A stretch of DNA of 64,000 bases from positions 62,001 through 126,000 of the forward strand of contig JASGGY010000002.1 of NCBI GenBank assembly GCA_047602575.1. The letters run 5' to 3'. The notes below the pieces were generated by a model. That model saw only the letters and a program-made list of their open reading frames with translations. It did not search any database and was not told the origin of the DNA. A program made the translations under genes and the position numbers. Position 1 is the stretch's first letter. Every line of letters starts with the position of its first letter. Of the stretch, positions 48,224 through 56,557 are shown one piece after another. This DNA is from UBA1366 sp047602575. Its GTDB lineage: Bacteria > Bacillota > Clostridia > Oscillospirales > Ruminococcaceae.

Positions 48224-49297
48224 ATGTCCATGGCAAACGAACTGCACTATATCGGCAAGCGCGACGAGACGAACTTTTTTGTCCGTGTGTTAAAGAGCGT
48301 GCTTCCGTGGAAGGGCGACAACGCCGCTGAAATTTTCAGGAAAGCGATTTTAATCGGCGCGGCGGCGGTATTTGTGATGTCGCTGCACCAGCTGATGGAA
48401 TTTTTTCAGGGCGATGAAGTCAGCAACGAAGCGATCCATTCCGTTCAGGAGATTCAGCCCGACTTTGACACCATCCAGCAGGTTGACCCCACCGCAAACA
48501 ACCAGGGCAGTGTGGGCGCACCCTCCGCGGACGGATCGGTGGTCAAGGGTATGAGCTCGATGTGGAACGATCTGTATAAAGCCAACGGCGACACCATCGG
48601 GCTGATCAGCATCGACACCCTCCTCAACGAAAAGGGCGAAAAAATCATCAACTACGCGGTTGTGAAAGATCCCGACGACAACGAGTTCTATCTTCACAAC
48701 GGATTCTATAAGCAAAAAAGCGGCTACGGCTGGATTTTCGCGGACTACCGCAACCGGATTTCACCGGACGGAAACTCCGACAACATCGTCATCTACGGGC
48801 ACAACGTCCGCAAGTACGCATCGATGTTCACACGCCTCAACGAATATAAGTCCGGCGTGGACTTCCTCCAGAAAAACCCGCTGATCACCTTTTCCACCAT
48901 CTATGATTCGAGCAAGGTGCAGTGGATCATCGTCGGCGCATTCGTCACCAACGCCGAAGCCTATCAAGACAACGGCAAGCGCTTTGAATACTGGAACTAC
49001 ATCAATTTCAACGAGGACTATCCCTATGATACGTTTATCAGCGAGGTAAAAAAACGCTCGTGGTATACAAGCGACATTGACTGCTCCGAAGACGACGAAT
49101 ACCTGACCCTGCAAACCTGCAGCGACGAGGTCACCGGATTTAAATATGTGGTGGTCGCGCGCAAGGTGCGCATCGATGACAACGTCGACGCACTCATTGC
49201 CTCGTACAAAGAAAAAGCGGACGAGGACATCTACTTCCCGGCTGCGTGGACACGCGTCTACGGCAACAAAAAAATATACAAGGGCTGGGACATTTAA
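48224..49297 (+). CDS. srtB: Class B sortase
   Basis: The 357-residue protein has one N-terminal membrane anchor (AILIGAAAVFVMSLHQLMEF). The sortase core follows: NIVIYGHNVRKYASMF with the catalytic His, YLTLQTCSDEVTGF with the catalytic Cys in TLQTC, and KYVVVARKVR with the Arg. The helix between His and Cys is long, as in class B enzymes. It anchors proteins to peptidoglycan or builds pili. No NPQTN-type substrate is evident nearby; a far candidate is the Cna-B adhesin with PPRTD at 9.8 kb. It is co-transcribed with pncC. Confidence 0.92.
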   Translation: MSMANELHYIGKRDETNFFVRVLKSVLPWKGDNAAEIFRKAILIGAAAVFVMSLHQLMEFFQGDEVSNEAIHSVQEIQPDFDTIQQVDPTANNQGSVGAPSADGSVVKGMSSMWNDLYKANGDTIGLISIDTLLNEKGEKIINYAVVKDPDDNEFYLHNGFYKQKSGYGWIFADYRNRISPDGNSDNIVIYGHNVRKYASMFTRLNEYKSGVDFLQKNPLITFSTIYDSSKVQWIIVGAFVTNAEAYQDNGKRFEYWNYINFNEDYPYDTFISEVKKRSWYTSDIDCSEDDEYLTLQTCSDEVTGFKYVVVARKVRIDDNVDALIASYKEKADEDIYFPAAWTRVYGNKKIYKGWDI

Positions 49298-49330
49298 TCG
49301 TATGAAAGCCGGATTTCCGGTTTCATAAAT

Positions 49331-50512
49331 ATGTTTTTCCGCAAAACGTCCCCTGAGGATTTTCTGCGGATTGGCGGCAACTCTTCTGCCGCCGGAAAGC
49401 GAAGTGATTGCGTGAAGCACAACCGTACTTCAGAAACACCCGCCGCTTACGAAAAAGAAATAAAGAAATCTTCGGTAAAGAAGGTAGGCGCGGCACTCAG
49501 CATCGGTGCGATCAGCATGTTTGCCATCGGTACAGTCGGCGTGTTCGGTTTAAGCACCGACGACACGGCATCCCCCGTCTCCGCAAAGGCACAAACAGCG
49601 GCACAGACGGCAATTACCGCGGGTACAACCGTTCCCGCACAGACGGCAAGCGACCTTGTGGCAGTGGCAAGCATCAGCCTGTGGAAGGCGGGCGTGGAGG
49701 AATATGACTTCAGCAACGCCGAAGTCAGTGAGGAAACCTCTGTGACGACGGTCACAACACCGGAGGAAACCACCGCAAAAAAAACCACCACAAAGGCAAA
49801 AACCACCACCGCACCCGTTACCACAACAGAAAAGATAACAACAACGGAGCAGAAAGAAAGTTATAAGCTTACCAAATATGATGACGATGTCACCATGTAC
49901 ACAACCGGCGACGTCAACCTGCGCAAGGGCCCGGGCACGGACTACACGAAGCTCACCACGCTCAGCGAGGGTAAAAAGGTTTCGGTGATCGGTGTGACGG
50001 ATACCGGCTGGTACAAGGTCGAGGTTTCCGAAAAGTCCGGCTACATAAAGAAAAGCTATCTGAGCAAGGACGAGCCGGAGGAGGAAGTTGTCACAACGGT
50101 TTCCAAAGAAAGCGAAACGCATTCCAGAAAAACCGTCGTCAGCTGTACGGATACCGAACGCGAGATGATGTATTATATCGTGGAAGCTGAAGTGGGCGGA
50201 TGCTCGGAAAAGAGCAAGCTTGCCGTGGCGAACGTGATCATCAACCGCGCACAGAGTAGCCGCTTCCCCGACACCATCAAAGGCGTGCTGACCGCGAGAG
50301 GACAGTTCTCCACCATCGGGAATTACTACGACAAGTACAGAACGCCCACCAAATCCACAAAGGACTGTGTGGACAGAGCGCTTGCCGGCGAGGACAACAG
50401 CAAGGGCGCGGTTTATTTTTACTCACCCAAAAACTGCGGCGGCTCAACCTCGTCATGGTTTGAAAGCCTGACGTTCTGCATGAGCATCGACGGACAGCGG
50501 TATTTCAAATAG
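49331..50512 (+). CDS. SH3b / SleB-type cell-wall hydrolase
   Basis: The 393-residue frame has a hydrophobic anchor (VGAALSIGAISMFAIGTVGV) and a Thr/Lys-rich linker (about 130-180). A bacterial SH3 domain follows (MYTTGDVNLRKGPGTDYTKL, GWYKVEVSEKSGYIKKSYLS). The C-terminal Hydrolase_2/SleB domain begins EREMMYYIVEAEVGGCSEKS, with the catalytic Glu in EAE and then VANVIINRAQSSRFP and QFSTIGNYY. A GTG at 49412 is an alternative start, since 49331 has no ribosome site. It cuts peptidoglycan and could be the SleB-like partner of YpeB, although it carries an SH3b domain. Confidence 0.88.
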   Translation: MFFRKTSPEDFLRIGGNSSAAGKRSDCVKHNRTSETPAAYEKEIKKSSVKKVGAALSIGAISMFAIGTVGVFGLSTDDTASPVSAKAQTAAQTAITAGTTVPAQTASDLVAVASISLWKAGVEEYDFSNAEVSEETSVTTVTTPEETTAKKTTTKAKTTTAPVTTTEKITTTEQKESYKLTKYDDDVTMYTTGDVNLRKGPGTDYTKLTTLSEGKKVSVIGVTDTGWYKVEVSEKSGYIKKSYLSKDEPEEEVVTTVSKESETHSRKTVVSCTDTEREMMYYIVEAEVGGCSEKSKLAVANVIINRAQSSRFPDTIKGVLTARGQFSTIGNYYDKYRTPTKSTKDCVDRALAGEDNSKGAVYFYSPKNCGGSTSSWFESLTFCMSIDGQRYFK

Positions 50513-50560
50513 AAAAGTGAAAAACACCGGAATTCATAAGCGGAATTTGTAGAAAACAAC

Positions 50561-50600
50561 AAAAAGTCAAGGCTGGTTTTTGATCGCCTTGACTTTTTTA
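50561..50600 (+). terminator. Strong intrinsic terminator
   Basis: AAAAAGTCAAGGC pairs with GCCTTGACTTTTT across a 12-base loop, after the hydrolase gene. Confidence 0.9.
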
Positions 50601-50702
50601 TTTGGATTGGTTAAAATGAGGATACAATGCTGTTAGGGCGAATTTATGCCGCAGCCGTCTGGAACAAATACCTGCGGCGGGGGCGGCGGAACGGAGCAAT
50701 TC

Positions 50703-51257
50703 ATGGATATATTCGATAAATTAGGCAGCAAGATTACCGGCGGTGTGAGTGCGGCTGCGACGAAAACAAAGGCTCTGGCGGGATCCAACAAGCTGAGCGG
50801 TCAGGTTTCCCAAAACACGGCCGCCATCACAGACCAGTACACCGCGCTGGGAAAGCTTATAAAGGAAGAATTTCCGGCGCTTGTCACCGACGAGCGCGCG
50901 AAAACACTCATTGCGGATATCCTTGCACTTGAGGAAGAAAATGAGCAGCTGAAAAAGCAGATTGCCGAAAGCAAGGGCTACGGCACGTGCAAGAATTGCG
51001 GCGGGGATCTCGCACCGAACATCGCATTCTGCCCGTCGTGCGGTGAGCGCGCCGTACATATGACGACACAGGTTTTCTGCGCACGGTGCGGCAGACCGGA
51101 AGCCATCGGCACAAAATTCTGCGCAGGATGCGGTTCGCCGATCATTCCCCTTGCGGCGGCACCCGAACAGGAAATCCCGGCACAACCGGAAACCCCCACG
51201 CCGGAGGGCGGCGCTTCCATCGCCGAAACCCTCGAGAACATCCCGACGCAGGTGTAA
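50703..51257 (+). CDS. Double zinc-ribbon protein
   Basis: ATG 50703 follows ACGGAG. The 184-residue protein has a helical N-terminal half (LGSKITGGVSAAATKTKALA, ending with a coiled coil ALEEENEQLKKQI). Two zinc ribbons follow: CKNCGGDLAPNIAFCPSCG and CARCGRPEAIGTKFCAGCG. The tail is Pro/Glu-rich. The same C-terminal ribbon type appears in the gene at 59,645. Function unknown; such proteins are common in this group of bacteria. Confidence 0.75.
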   Translation: MDIFDKLGSKITGGVSAAATKTKALAGSNKLSGQVSQNTAAITDQYTALGKLIKEEFPALVTDERAKTLIADILALEEENEQLKKQIAESKGYGTCKNCGGDLAPNIAFCPSCGERAVHMTTQVFCARCGRPEAIGTKFCAGCGSPIIPLAAAPEQEIPAQPETPTPEGGASIAETLENIPTQV

Positions 51258-51270
51258 AAACAAACTTTTG

Positions 51271-51321
51271 TCAGAGGGCGTTGCCCTCCGACACCGCCTA
51301 CCAAGAGGATGAAACCCTCTG
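51271..51321. repeat. Two small hairpins after zinc-ribbon gene
   Basis: GAGGGC-GTT-GCCCTC and AGAGG-N7-CCTCT in series, similar in design to the dispersed two-hairpin repeats but with different sequence. It may be a diverged relative or a processing site. Confidence 0.4.
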
Positions 51322-51340
51322 ACTAAATCTAATCAAAGTC

Positions 51341-51372
51341 CGATGCGGAGTACAAACGTATTCCGCATTTTT
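51341..51372 (+). terminator. Intrinsic terminator
   Basis: ATGCGGAGTAC-AAAC-GTATTCCGCAT followed by TTTTAT, just before the ribosome site of maf. Confidence 0.75.
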
Positions 51373-51390
51373 ATGAGGAGGAGCTTCAAC

Positions 51391-51990
51391 ATGAACGAAT
51401 GCTTACAGGGCAGGCGCGTTGTGCTGGCGTCGCAGTCGCCCAGACGGCGGGAGCTGTTAAAACTCATTTGCGATGAATTCACAGTCGCACCCGCCGATGC
51501 GGATGAAACCGTCACCGCGGAGCTGCTCGGCGGGGGAGCGGAGAACATTCCGGCGGTATTCGCGGCGCGCAAGGCGCTGGCGGCAAATGCACAGCCGGCG
51601 GACTTCGTCATCGCCTGCGACACGGCGGTGCTGGCGGGCGATGAGATTCTGGGCAAGCCCGCGGACGCGGCGGACGCGCACCGGATGCTCTCAATGCTTT
51701 CCGGAAAAACCCACGAGGTGGTCAGCGGTGTCTGTATGCGCCACATGGGCAAAAGCCTTTCGTTCTCGGTAAAAACGGCGGTGGAATTCTTCCCGCTCAC
51801 CGACACGGAAATCGCCGCTTATATCGCAACGGGCGAGCCGTTTGACAAAGCGGGCGCGTATGGCATTCAGGAGCGCGGTGCGCTGTTTGTCCGCCGGATT
51901 CAGGGGGACTATTTCAACGTGGTGGGATTGCCCGTCGGGCGGCTCAACCGCGAGATCATGACGTTTTTCGCCCTCAATCCGGCGCTGTGA
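51391..51990 (+). CDS. maf: Maf-like nucleotide pyrophosphatase
   Basis: ATG 51391 follows GAGGAGGAG; a longer frame starts in the terminator. The 199-residue protein has the Maf signature VVLASQSPRRRELLKLI. FAARKALA, FVIACDTAVLAGDEILGKP with the conserved Asp, MLSMLSGKTHEVVSGV and FDKAGAYGIQERGA follow. Maf proteins hydrolyse non-canonical or modified nucleoside triphosphates and affect septum formation. It is convergent with the DUF421 gene, whose stop abuts it. Confidence 0.93.
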   Translation: MNECLQGRRVVLASQSPRRRELLKLICDEFTVAPADADETVTAELLGGGAENIPAVFAARKALAANAQPADFVIACDTAVLAGDEILGKPADAADAHRMLSMLSGKTHEVVSGVCMRHMGKSLSFSVKTAVEFFPLTDTEIAAYIATGEPFDKAGAYGIQERGALFVRRIQGDYFNVVGLPVGRLNREIMTFFALNPAL

Positions 51991-52716
51991 TCATTCAAAA
52001 TAATCCTTCTTGTCTTTGGCGTCGTTGGCTGGGAACACCGTGAGTGCGTTGTCCGTACCGAGCGTGGCGAGAAAAACCTCCCGCGCGTTGCGGTAGCCCT
52101 GCGCCTTGAGCTGCTTGTTCAGCCAGATTTCGTCCTTGCCCATGTGCTTGAGGTTTTTTGTCATGACGTTGCCGTCCATGATGACGTTGGCGAACAGATA
52201 CTGATCCTGCGGCGGCAGGTTGAGATCCGAAATGCTTGGCGCGCGGAATTCCGGCTTTTGCAGAAAACTGATTTCGCCGTTGTCCTCCATGATCGCATAG
52301 GCGATTTCCGCGATGTTGAAATAACCGCTCATCCGCGCTTTGGTGAGCAGGTCGTTGATGTCAAGGCGTGCGCGCTTGAGGTTTTTCGGGTAAATCTTCC
52401 CGTTGTCGATGAGCAGAATGGTTTCGCTGGAAAAAAACCGGCGCGAAATGACGGACTTGATGGTGGCAAAGGACAGCGCAATGCCGGCGAGGGCATAAAT
52501 AATCAGCGCGGTGGCGGTGACGAACAAATCGTTGCGCTCATCCGCAACCGCCATTTCGGCGGCGATCGAGCCGATGGTGATGCCGTTGATGTAATCAAAC
52601 ATATTCAGCTGGGAAATCTGCTTGTTGCCAAGCCCCTTTGCCGCGCCGAACAGGATGACAATCGAGCCGAGTGACGCGAGGGCGGTTTTCAGAATCTGCA
52701 TGAAAATTTCCGACAT
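51991..52716 (-). CDS. DUF421/YetF-type membrane protein
   Basis: The 241-residue protein has three N-terminal membrane helices (FMQILKTALASLGSIVILFG, then FDYINGITIGSIAAEMAV, LFVTATALIIYALAGIALSF). The cytoplasmic DUF421 domain has SSETILLIDNGKIYPKNLKR, LDINDLLTKARMSGYFNIAE, AYAIMEDNGEISFLQK and a C-terminal IWLNKQLKAQGYRNAREVFL. This is the usual YetF/YdfR layout. Relatives in spore formers influence spore germination or stress, but the exact activity is unknown. Confidence 0.88.
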   Translation of the reverse strand: MSEIFMQILKTALASLGSIVILFGAAKGLGNKQISQLNMFDYINGITIGSIAAEMAVADERNDLFVTATALIIYALAGIALSFATIKSVISRRFFSSETILLIDNGKIYPKNLKRARLDINDLLTKARMSGYFNIAEIAYAIMEDNGEISFLQKPEFRAPSISDLNLPPQDQYLFANVIMDGNVMTKNLKHMGKDEIWLNKQLKAQGYRNAREVFLATLGTDNALTVFPANDAKDKKDYFE

Positions 52717-52812
52717 GGCGCTGCTCCTTCTTACAGAAAATCGTTACAGCTTAGTATGAACGGCGCGGATTCAGATATGCGGGCGCGCCGCAGAAAACGG
52801 AGGTCATGTACC

Positions 52813-53121
52813 ATGTTTTTTCAAAAGAAAAAGCCGGAGGAAACCGAATTAAAACAACTCAGAAGCTTTCACGGAAAACGCCTGAGCTATGTCAGCGAAC
52901 GCACGCCGGACGGCGAGCTTGTTCTGGGGAAAACCGGCGGGATTTCGATAACAGACACGGACATCGTGCTGGTGTGCGACGGACATGAGGTGTTTCGCTG
53001 CGCCATACGCGGCGCGGTCGCGGCGGAGCTGATGAGCGGTAACGGCATGGACATCAAGGGCTTGGATGCCGCCGGCGCAAAGCGGCACGTGGTGGCATAC
53101 TACAGCCGTTACCGCGGATAA
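52813..53121 (+). CDS. Hypothetical small protein
   Basis: ATG 52813 follows ACGGAGGT. The 102-residue protein begins MFFQKKKPEETELKQLRSFH and has a beta-rich core (GKTGGISITDTDIVLVCDGH, EVFRCAIRGAVAAELMSGNG). It ends with a basic AKRHVVAYYSRYRG. There is no signal or membrane helix. It is divergent from the DUF421 gene and followed by a terminator. I do not recognise it; it resembles small conserved proteins of Clostridia with a PH-like strand order. Confidence 0.6.
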   Translation: MFFQKKKPEETELKQLRSFHGKRLSYVSERTPDGELVLGKTGGISITDTDIVLVCDGHEVFRCAIRGAVAAELMSGNGMDIKGLDAAGAKRHVVAYYSRYRG

Positions 53122-53144
53122 AATCTCATATCCCGATGAAAGAA

Positions 53145-53183
53145 AAAATCTGTACAAAGCATTTTGGCTCTGTACAGATTTTT
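53145..53183 (+). terminator. Intrinsic terminator
   Basis: AATCTGTACA pairs with TGTACAGATT across a 14-base loop and is followed by TTT. On the other strand the flanking A-run gives a possible terminator too. Confidence 0.75.
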
Positions 53184-53262
53184 ATACATGAAAACGGATA
53201 AAGCGGCTACTGATAAACCGCCCAGTCTGAAGATCAAGCAAATACTTGTGTTTCAAGTGCCT

Positions 53263-53391
53263 TAATGAAATCACAAACCAGCAGTTAAACACAAAAAAGC
53301 AAAGAGAATCAAAGTATAAATAATAAAACAATGGGTTTCCAAAGGGTACTTGTACCCTTTGGCGGGGGGCGTTGGGGGGCAGCGCCCCCTG
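53263..53391 (+). repeat. Dispersed two-hairpin repeat, copy E
   Basis: It has AATGAAATCACAAACCAGCA, AATAAAACAATGGGTTTCC, hairpin 1 (AAAGGGTACTTGTACCCTTT) and a changed second half ending GGGGGGCAGCGCCCCCT. It lies between the convergent 52813 and GH5 genes. Confidence 0.8.
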
Positions 53392-53405
53392 ACATAGGGT
53401 TGCGG

Positions 53406-54599
53406 TTACTGATAAATTGACATCATCGCGTCAACAATGCTCTTTGCGCGCCAGGTCGCGGTTGCGCGGTCCATCAGCCCAAAGCTTTCGGAGGTCGCCG
53501 AGCCGACATAGAGGTTGTTGTCCCACCAGATGCAGGGGATGCCGGCGTTTTTCGCGGCGGAGAGATAGTACTTCACCCAGTTGATGCGCGCCTCGTCATT
53601 GTATTTGTTCATCGCGCCGTATTCACCGATGACGACGGGAATGCCCTGTGAGATGAAAAAGGTGTTGAGCGTGTCCATCAGCTGGTCAATGGGCTGCGTG
53701 GAGTTGGAGTCGTCCGCGCTCCATGCGTCCGTGCCGCTGGTGTTGAGCGCGAAATCGTAGGGCAGATATGCGTGGATGGATACGATGATTTTTTTGTCGT
53801 CCTTCGGAACGGTCATCGCGTTCACCGCCACGCTCGTGGAGGATGCCGCATAGGTCGGAATCATCAGGCAGCGCTTGGGGTTGTTGCCCGCGGAGGAGCG
53901 GATGGTATCGACAAAGGTCTGGTTGAGCTGGTTGACGCAGTCGCGCGACTCGTCATCGCCGCCCGTCCATTCCTGCGCCGTGCCGACCTTGCGGGGTTCG
54001 TTCATGCCCTCAAAAATCAGATGCTCGTCGTAATTCTGGAAGCGTGCCGCAAGCTGTGACCACACGGCGGTCAGCTCCGCTTTTGCCGCGTCAAGATTCG
54101 CGTAAGAGGGGAAATGCCAGTCCTCGTGGTGGATGTTGAGAATCACGTACATCCCGTTGTCGATGCCGTAATTGACAACCTCCTGCACGCGGTCAAGCCA
54201 CGCTTCGTCGATGGTGAAGGTCGGTCCTGCGCCGAGATGATCCTGCCACGACACGGGAACACGCATCACGTTAAAGCCGGTGTTTTTGAGCAGATCCACC
54301 ATCGCCTTGGAAGTCTTGACGTCCTGCCACGCGGTTTCCGCGTCAAGGGTTGCGCCGGACGCGTCAAAGGTGTTGCCTAAGTTCCAGCCGATTTTCATTT
54401 CTTTGACCAGATCCACCGCGGTCATGTCGCGAATCGGCATAAGGGTTGTGCCGGTGGTCGAGGTCGGCGCGCTGTCCGTTTCGGACGAGCCTGCCGTGCC
54501 GGATGCGGTTTCGCTATCGGTTTTACCCGCGCAAGCGCCGAGCGCCGAGCAGGCGAGCGCCGCGCCCACGGCAAGGGCGATGAGTTTTTTCAGCTTCAT
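53406..54599 (-). CDS. GH5 endoglucanase (lipoprotein)
   Basis: The 397-residue protein has a lipobox (CSALGACAGK, Cys near residue 22), a short Ser/Thr linker and a GH5 catalytic barrel. Parts seen are EMKIGWNLGNTFDA, GFNVMRVPVSWQDHL, MYVILNIHHEDWHF, LIFEGMNEPRKV with the acid/base Glu in NEP, IIVSIHAYLPYDFA, and GIPVVIGEYGAMNK with the nucleophile Glu. It is a cell-surface cellulase or related beta-glucanase, without a dockerin or carbohydrate-binding module. The ribosome site is ACGGAGGAACG. Confidence 0.93.
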   Translation of the reverse strand: MKLKKLIALAVGAALACSALGACAGKTDSETASGTAGSSETDSAPTSTTGTTLMPIRDMTAVDLVKEMKIGWNLGNTFDASGATLDAETAWQDVKTSKAMVDLLKNTGFNVMRVPVSWQDHLGAGPTFTIDEAWLDRVQEVVNYGIDNGMYVILNIHHEDWHFPSYANLDAAKAELTAVWSQLAARFQNYDEHLIFEGMNEPRKVGTAQEWTGGDDESRDCVNQLNQTFVDTIRSSAGNNPKRCLMIPTYAASSTSVAVNAMTVPKDDKKIIVSIHAYLPYDFALNTSGTDAWSADDSNSTQPIDQLMDTLNTFFISQGIPVVIGEYGAMNKYNDEARINWVKYYLSAAKNAGIPCIWWDNNLYVGSATSESFGLMDRATATWRAKSIVDAMMSIYQ

Positions 54600-54628
54600 T
54601 GGTGTTCGTTCCTCCGTTTTCTGCGGGG

Positions 54629-55318
54629 TTATTCCCCGAGCAGTTCAAATTTTTGCTTCTTTCGAAGCGCCTTGACATAATCCTGCGCGCTGTAAAACCG
54701 GACGGGGGAGCGTATCCCCGCCGCCTCCGTCATGCCCGCCCAGTGCGCGTCAGAACCGGACACCATGCCAAGCCCGAACAGCTCCGCATACCGCCGCGCA
54801 ATCAGGTTAAACGAAACGCCGAGCTTCTGCGTGTTGCCGAGATTGACGACCTCCGCCGCATCGGTGTGATCGGGAACAAGGTGCATTTCGCGGATATAAT
54901 CGGCTTTGCGGAACGGATGCGCGTGGACAATGCCCGCGCCGCTTTCCCGCACAAGGCGCAGGAACTGCTTCAGCTCCAGCGTCATGACCTCCGGGTGTGC
55001 CTTCAACCAGTCCTTGTCCAAGCCGTAAATGAGAAAGTCCGTTCCCTCGCAGCTGTACTCAAAGCCGAAAAACACGTCCAGCCCGATTGCAGCGCCCCGC
55101 GCGCGTGCGTTTTCAAAGCCGCGGCACAAGCCGTCCACCTGCGCGTCCCACGGCAGGGAACGGTCAACGGCGGTGTTTGCATTGAGGAAATGATCGGTGA
55201 TGAAAATGCCGTCATAGCCGAGCTTTTTGTAGTTTTCCGCCATCTCAGCCCCCGTCGAAGCCGCACAGGCGCTGCTTTCTGAGGTGTGGATATGCAGGTC
55301 GTATAAATAAGTTTTCAT
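54629..55318 (-). CDS. PHP-domain phosphoesterase
   Basis: ATG 55318 (MKTYLYDLHIHTSESS) follows GAAAGGAG; a longer frame has no support. The 229-residue protein has the PHP motifs DLHIHTSESSACAAST, YDGIFITDHFLNAN, FFGFEYSCEG, GAGIVHAHPFRKAD and MVSGSDAHWAG, which give the His/Asp metal ligands. Members hydrolyse small phosphates, such as histidinol phosphate or nucleotides. Its gene is 29 bases upstream of the GH5 gene, so they may be co-transcribed. Confidence 0.9.
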   Translation of the reverse strand: MKTYLYDLHIHTSESSACAASTGAEMAENYKKLGYDGIFITDHFLNANTAVDRSLPWDAQVDGLCRGFENARARGAAIGLDVFFGFEYSCEGTDFLIYGLDKDWLKAHPEVMTLELKQFLRLVRESGAGIVHAHPFRKADYIREMHLVPDHTDAAEVVNLGNTQKLGVSFNLIARRYAELFGLGMVSGSDAHWAGMTEAAGIRSPVRFYSAQDYVKALRKKQKFELLGE

Positions 55319-55471
55319 CGCAACTCCTTTCGCATCTATATCCAGTATACAAATTCCGGCGGTTTTATAAAGCGGATAATATAAATTTTCGGGAAAATTC
55401 CTGTGTATAATGAACATCCGAAGACCTATGCGCGCTTTCTGCATTTTTTTCAAACGATTTCCGTAACTGTC

Positions 55472-55500
55472 TTGACAGAACGTGTGAAATCGACTATAAT
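55472..55500 (+). promoter_or_regulatory. Promoter of GT2-YfhO operon
   Basis: TTGACA, 17 bp, TATAAT, about 90 bp before ATG 55589. Confidence 0.85.
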
Positions 55501-55588
55501 TAAAATGGATTTTTTATGATTATTAATGAATAAAACGGGACTTTTCATCCGAGTGATGGAATTTTCCCGTTCAGAAAGGGTTATACCA

Positions 55589-56557
55589 ATGTTATCAGTC
55601 ATCATCCCCAGCTACAACGAGGAGGGGAATATCCTCAACACCGCGTCGGTGGTGGACAAGCTGTTACACGAGATTGACCACGAGCTGATTTTTGTCAACG
55701 ACGGCTCGTCGGACGGCACATGGGCGAGAATCTGCGAGGCGGCAAAAATCTATAAAAGCGTGGTGGGCGTGAATTTCAGCCGGAATTTCGGCAAGGAAAG
55801 CGCCATTTTCGCGGGGCTGAAAACCGCTTGCGGTGATGCGTGTGTGCTGATGGACTGCGATTTACAGCACCCGCCGCAGGTGATTTTACAGATGTATGAG
55901 GTCTGGAAAAACAACGACATCGAGGTTGTCGAGGGCGTAAAAGCCGACAGGGGCAAGGAAAACCCTCTCTATCGCGGAATGTCAAAGCTGTTTTACCGTA
56001 TCATTAAAAACGCGTCGGGGCTGGATATGAGCGGCGCGTCGGATTTCAAGCTACTTGACCGGAAGGCGGTTGACGCGCTCAGCGAAATGCCCGAGCGGCT
56101 GACGTTTTTCCGTGCGATGTCAAGCTGGGTGGGCTTCCGGACGGAGAAGGTCTACTTTGAGGTCGCAGAGCGCCAGACGGGCGAATCCAAGTGGTCAATC
56201 AAAAGCCTGATGAAATATGCGGTCAATTCCATCACAAGCTTCACCAGCGCGCCGCTGCATTTCGTCACGGTGTTCGGTGCAATCCTGCTGGCGATCTCCG
56301 CGGTGTTCGGTGTGAACACCCTGTACAACAAGCTTGCCGGTCATTCCGAAGCCGGCTTCTCGACGGTCATTCTGCTGCAGCTGATCACCAGCAGTATCCT
56401 GATGATCAGCATCGGTATCATAGGATATTATATTTCAAAGATTTATGAGGAAATCAAGTGCCGCCCGCGCTTTATCATCAGCGAAATCAAACGCGGCGGT
56501 GACGTTGCCGCTCAGAAAACACAAGACTCTCCGGAAGGGAATGAACAACATGGATGA
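55589..56557 (+). CDS. Bactoprenol-type glycosyltransferase (GT2)
   Basis: ATG 55589 follows AAAGGG. The 322-residue protein is a DPM1/GtrB/CsbB-like GT2: SVIIPSYNEEGNI, LIFVNDGSSDGTW, GVNFSRNFGKESAIFAGLK, and CVLMDCDLQHPPQVI with the D-x-D. GASDFKLLDRKAVDAL and the RQTGESKWSIKSLMKYAVNS segment follow. Two C-terminal membrane helices come last (FVTVFGAILLAISAVFGV, LLQLITSSILMISIGIIGYY). It loads a sugar on undecaprenyl phosphate. The next gene, a YfhO-type protein, overlaps it by 8 bp and would transfer the sugar outside. Confidence 0.92.
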   Translation: MLSVIIPSYNEEGNILNTASVVDKLLHEIDHELIFVNDGSSDGTWARICEAAKIYKSVVGVNFSRNFGKESAIFAGLKTACGDACVLMDCDLQHPPQVILQMYEVWKNNDIEVVEGVKADRGKENPLYRGMSKLFYRIIKNASGLDMSGASDFKLLDRKAVDALSEMPERLTFFRAMSSWVGFRTEKVYFEVAERQTGESKWSIKSLMKYAVNSITSFTSAPLHFVTVFGAILLAISAVFGVNTLYNKLAGHSEAGFSTVILLQLITSSILMISIGIIGYYISKIYEEIKCRPRFIISEIKRGGDVAAQKTQDSPEGNEQHG

